This document shows, in pieces, positions 48,574 to 50,708 of a DNA stretch of 50,708 nucleotides (positions within the stretch are counted from its first letter, which is position 1; every line of letters begins with the position of its first letter). The notes below the pieces were generated by a model. That model was not told where the DNA came from. It did no database searches and saw only the letters and a list, made by a program, of their open reading frames with translations. A program made the translations under genes and the position numbers. The DNA lies in NCBI GenBank assembly GCA_964570325.1, contig CAZMXS010000032.1, positions 1-50,708 of the forward strand, in the 5' to 3' direction. Source of the DNA: CAZMXS01 sp964570325 (GTDB taxonomy: Bacteria; Verrucomicrobiota; Kiritimatiellia; CAIQIC01; CAZMXS01).

Positions 48574-50030
48574 GCTGGGGTCGCAAGGCCCGCCCATTCC
48601 TCCAAGCCGGGCCGCAGCTCGTCGCGGGACGCCTCGACTTCTCCCGTGTCTATACCTAAATCGTGAACCAGCCGATCCAATATCGGCGGCGGCGCCCAAT
48701 AGCCGAATTCGCGAACGGCCGCCAAGCCGGCTTCGCGCCGAATCAACCCGAAGAAGACCGCCGCTCCGGTTTCAACGATGGACTGCGGCATGAAAACGGT
48801 TCGCATGGCCTTGAATCGCTGGAACTGCAGGTAATCCTTGACTGGTTCGATCGCGCAACTGGTATGTAAAAGACTTTCTTGTCCGGCCGGCGCCTGCCAG
48901 TCCATCTCCCGCTCGATGACGCGCCGCGCGTCTTCCCAAGTGCCGTATTCCTGGTTGGTGCTTAAGCGTCCGATCAAGGGCAGATGAACGGCGGCATCCC
49001 CCTGCGCGCGGCGAACCAGATCGGCCAGGTCGTGGAACAGCTCCGGCAGGGCGTCGCGAACCGCTGCATGGTAATTGGCCATTTCATCGGGCCAGCGGAT
49101 CGGCGCGACCTGAGGATGCGGAAACGCCCGCGCCGACAGGAACGCCAGTGTTTGCTCGCGCGGAGTCGGCGGCGCGCCGGAAGCGGCTCCAGCAGGCGAC
49201 GCGACCACATAATCCAGCACCGAAGCCTGCACATCTTCCAGTCCGAGGAATACGTAGGGAATGCGCAGTTGGGCCGCCAGCGGATACAATGCGGGAAAAG
49301 CGGCGGTCGGACACAAGCATGGCCATCCATGAGTGTGCCACTTGGCCCGCATGGCCGCGCGGACCTTCTCCAGCGGATAGGTCCATTCCACGAACTCCGC
49401 CTCGGGCAGGCGCAAACGGGCGCGACGGATGTTTTCATACGCGGCGTCGCTGCAATAGGGCATGTTCCAGAAAGCCGCCAACACCCGCAATTTCAAGCGC
49501 CGGGCCAGCAGCCAGAGCATGTAGGAGGAATCCTTCCCGCCGGTGTACAGCACCATCGCGTCGAACCGCGAGTTGCGGTTGTGCTCGGCGGTGCGGCGAA
49601 GTTCGGCTTCCGATACGGTGGCGAATGCGGAACGCAACGGAGCGGGCGCGCATTCATAGCATTGACACAAGGCGCATACCCCCGAGGCATTGAATTCCAA
49701 TCCGGGCAATACATAGTCGTTGGTGACGCAACGGACGCAGACCCGCATGGTATCCGGAGTCTTGACCGGGCGCCGGTTTTCCGGAGCCACCAGAATGCCC
49801 TGTTCTCGCAGCGGCAGGATTTCTTCGGCGGGCACGCCCGCCATTTCCCGTTGCCCACCGCCGCGCTCCAGCCACGCGGCCAGCGCGGACGAGATGGGAA
49901 TCAGTGTTTCTCGATGACGGGGCGGATTGCGAACCCCGTAATACAGAAGATGTGGACGTCCGCCTACCTCGACCTTCCGCCAACGGTACTGCAAGACTAC
50001 TTTGGACGGCATCTGGTCAACCGGTGTCAT
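48570..50030 (-). CDS. PP-loop ATP-dependent amidotransferase-like protein
   Basis: The 486-residue protein has a PP-loop ATP-pyrophosphatase motif (MVLYTGGKDSSYMLWLLARR, residues 159-178) preceded by a zinc-ribbon-like cluster (Cys98, Cys101, Cys119, Cys122). This order is that of N-acetyl sugar amidotransferases (WbpG/PseA-like) and related ATP-dependent ligases. The first ~90 residues resemble a PqqD-like winged helix (LIPISSALAAWLERGG, then EEILPLREQGILV), the kind that binds peptide leaders in RiPP enzymes; this is a weak impression. It overlaps both neighbours by 4 bases (ThiF-like upstream, ATPase-GNAT downstream), so all are translated together. The substrate is unknown. Confidence 0.8.
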   Translation of the reverse strand: MTPVDQMPSKVVLQYRWRKVEVGGRPHLLYYGVRNPPRHRETLIPISSALAAWLERGGGQREMAGVPAEEILPLREQGILVAPENRRPVKTPDTMRVCVRCVTNDYVLPGLEFNASGVCALCQCYECAPAPLRSAFATVSEAELRRTAEHNRNSRFDAMVLYTGGKDSSYMLWLLARRLKLRVLAAFWNMPYCSDAAYENIRRARLRLPEAEFVEWTYPLEKVRAAMRAKWHTHGWPCLCPTAAFPALYPLAAQLRIPYVFLGLEDVQASVLDYVVASPAGAASGAPPTPREQTLAFLSARAFPHPQVAPIRWPDEMANYHAAVRDALPELFHDLADLVRRAQGDAAVHLPLIGRLSTNQEYGTWEDARRVIEREMDWQAPAGQESLLHTSCAIEPVKDYLQFQRFKAMRTVFMPQSIVETGAAVFFGLIRREAGLAAVREFGYWAPPPILDRLVHDLGIDTGEVEASRDELRPGLEEWAGLATPA

Positions 50031-50708
50031 GGAACATTGAGGGTATAGATTTCCATCACGCGCCGCAACAAATCAACATACAGCGCCCGCGGCGCGCAAA
50101 TTAACTCACTTTTCGGACGCAGGCCGGTGATGAAAAGGGCGATTTCCGTGGCCACCAGCCCCCCATTCAGGGTCGCAATGCCGCCACAGTTGGAAAGGTA
50201 TGCCCGGCGGCCCTCCAGCATATCCGTCACCAAGCCCCCAAAACGTCCGGGCCCAAGCAATTGGTCCAGCGGCAGTTTGAACGTGGGCCAGCGCGCAGTG
50301 TCCGCCGGCGCGCGGTAAAGTGTTTCGAGGGTCATGCCGTTCGGGTCCAGGATGATCATCGCCGTGCCCAACCCGGAAATGGGAGCCGTAAAGTTGTAAA
50401 GCCCGGCGCGGCGCGCGGCCTGCGCGAATCGGGCCTTGTAATCAAAGCCCAGGTAATCAATGGCGTCAATCACCACGGCCGCGCCTTGGAACAAACGATC
50501 GAACTCAGCGTCGGCCGCCGGCGCATAATCCAGCACATTCAGCTTCAAGAAAGGGTTAATTTCCCGCAGCAATTCGGCCGTGGCGACCGCCTTGTTGCGC
50601 CCGATATTGGAAGCCAACGCGCCGAACTGGCGGTTCATGTCCGGCTCATCAAACACGCCAGGATCGAAAATCGTCAATTCACCGATCCCCATTTTGGCGA
50701 GGAATCCC
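50027..50708 (-). CDS. ThiF/E1-like adenylating protein (partial at window edge)
   Basis: The visible part reads GFLAKMGIGELTIFDPGVFD followed by EPDMNRQFG, a Rossmann-type E1/ThiF/MoeB pattern (D-P-D and N-x-N-R-Q equivalents), so the gene begins beyond 50708 and its Gly-rich ATP loop is missing. The middle contains VVIDAIDYLGFDYKARFAQA, corresponding to the ThiF 'DCTDN' region, with Asp476-like position replaced by DAID. No CxxC zinc pair is visible in the part seen (a single Cys is in the SNCGG segment). Such proteins adenylate a C-terminal Gly or carry out related acyl activation. It overlaps the PP-loop gene by 4 bases. Confidence 0.82.
   Translation of the reverse strand, partial: GFLAKMGIGELTIFDPGVFDEPDMNRQFGALASNIGRNKAVATAELLREINPFLKLNVLDYAPAADAEFDRLFQGAAVVIDAIDYLGFDYKARFAQAARRAGLYNFTAPISGLGTAMIILDPNGMTLETLYRAPADTARWPTFKLPLDQLLGPGRFGGLVTDMLEGRRAYLSNCGGIATLNGGLVATEIALFITGLRPKSELICAPRALYVDLLRRVMEIYTLNVP

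Overview
This window is a high-GC bacterial chromosome segment. Several secreted proteins suggest the Planctomycetota-Verrucomicrobiota-Chlamydiota group, probably an anaerobic Verrucomicrobiota/Kiritimatiellota/Lentisphaerota-type organism. The signs are very long modular glycosidases ending in DxDGDG 'GTDP' segments and FYYRVR/FYRL-type tails, a GntR-HTH/LacI-sensor regulator, and an Ech-type group 4 [NiFe] hydrogenase. The taxon is inferred from style only; no rRNA gene or other marker is present.

Positions 1-6006 hold an integron relic. Reading leftward on the minus strand there is a cassette promoter (TTGGCG, 17 bp, TATAAT), a cassette junction at 3397-3403, a four-gene 2.8 kb cassette, an attC site (602-672), a one-gene lipoprotein cassette, a second attC (36-101) and the start of a further cassette. 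The R boxes agree across cassettes: the junction box of each cassette is the exact complement of the R'' box of that cassette's own attC. The divergent integrase survives only as two plus-strand remnants (3791-4009 and 5743-6006), separated by an opposite-strand gene for a secreted beta-1,3-glucanase/thaumatin-like protein. No catalytic domain remains.

Positions 6114-11232 are a complete echABCDEF hydrogenase operon. A Zn-dependent phospholipase C-like gene follows. Then comes a nucleotide/carbamoyl-phosphate block, pyrG-carA-guaA-carB, interrupted between guaA and carB by a four-helix-bundle (S23/IVP) gene bounded by long inverted repeats. Positions 21046-23024 are a PiT phosphate transporter with its PhoU-like (DUF47) partner.

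Positions 23251-35022 (minus strand) are a polysaccharide-use locus. It encodes a five-repeat beta-sandwich secreted protein, two paralogous GH26 proteins and a GntR/LacI-type regulator. A TACCGGTA-core palindrome lies in front of the first gene and in front of the regulator. The longer GH26 protein has an FGE-like domain and a second N-terminal-type module inserted inside one of its beta-sandwich modules.

Positions 35249-41293 carry a protein kinase-LRR-C-type-lectin fusion, pssA-psd for phosphatidylethanolamine synthesis, an RluA-type pseudouridine synthase and a secreted glutathione peroxidase. A 1305-residue glycoamylase-like (PF10091/GH144-type) secreted protein follows on the plus strand. 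At the right edge (45632-50708, minus strand) is a tightly coupled operon of unknown product: a ThiF/E1-like protein cut by the window end, a PP-loop ATPase with a zinc-ribbon and a possible PqqD-like N-terminus, an RsbW-like ATPase fused to GNAT, and an acyl-CoA carboxylase-type carboxyltransferase. The integron relic and this last operon are the least conventional parts of the window.
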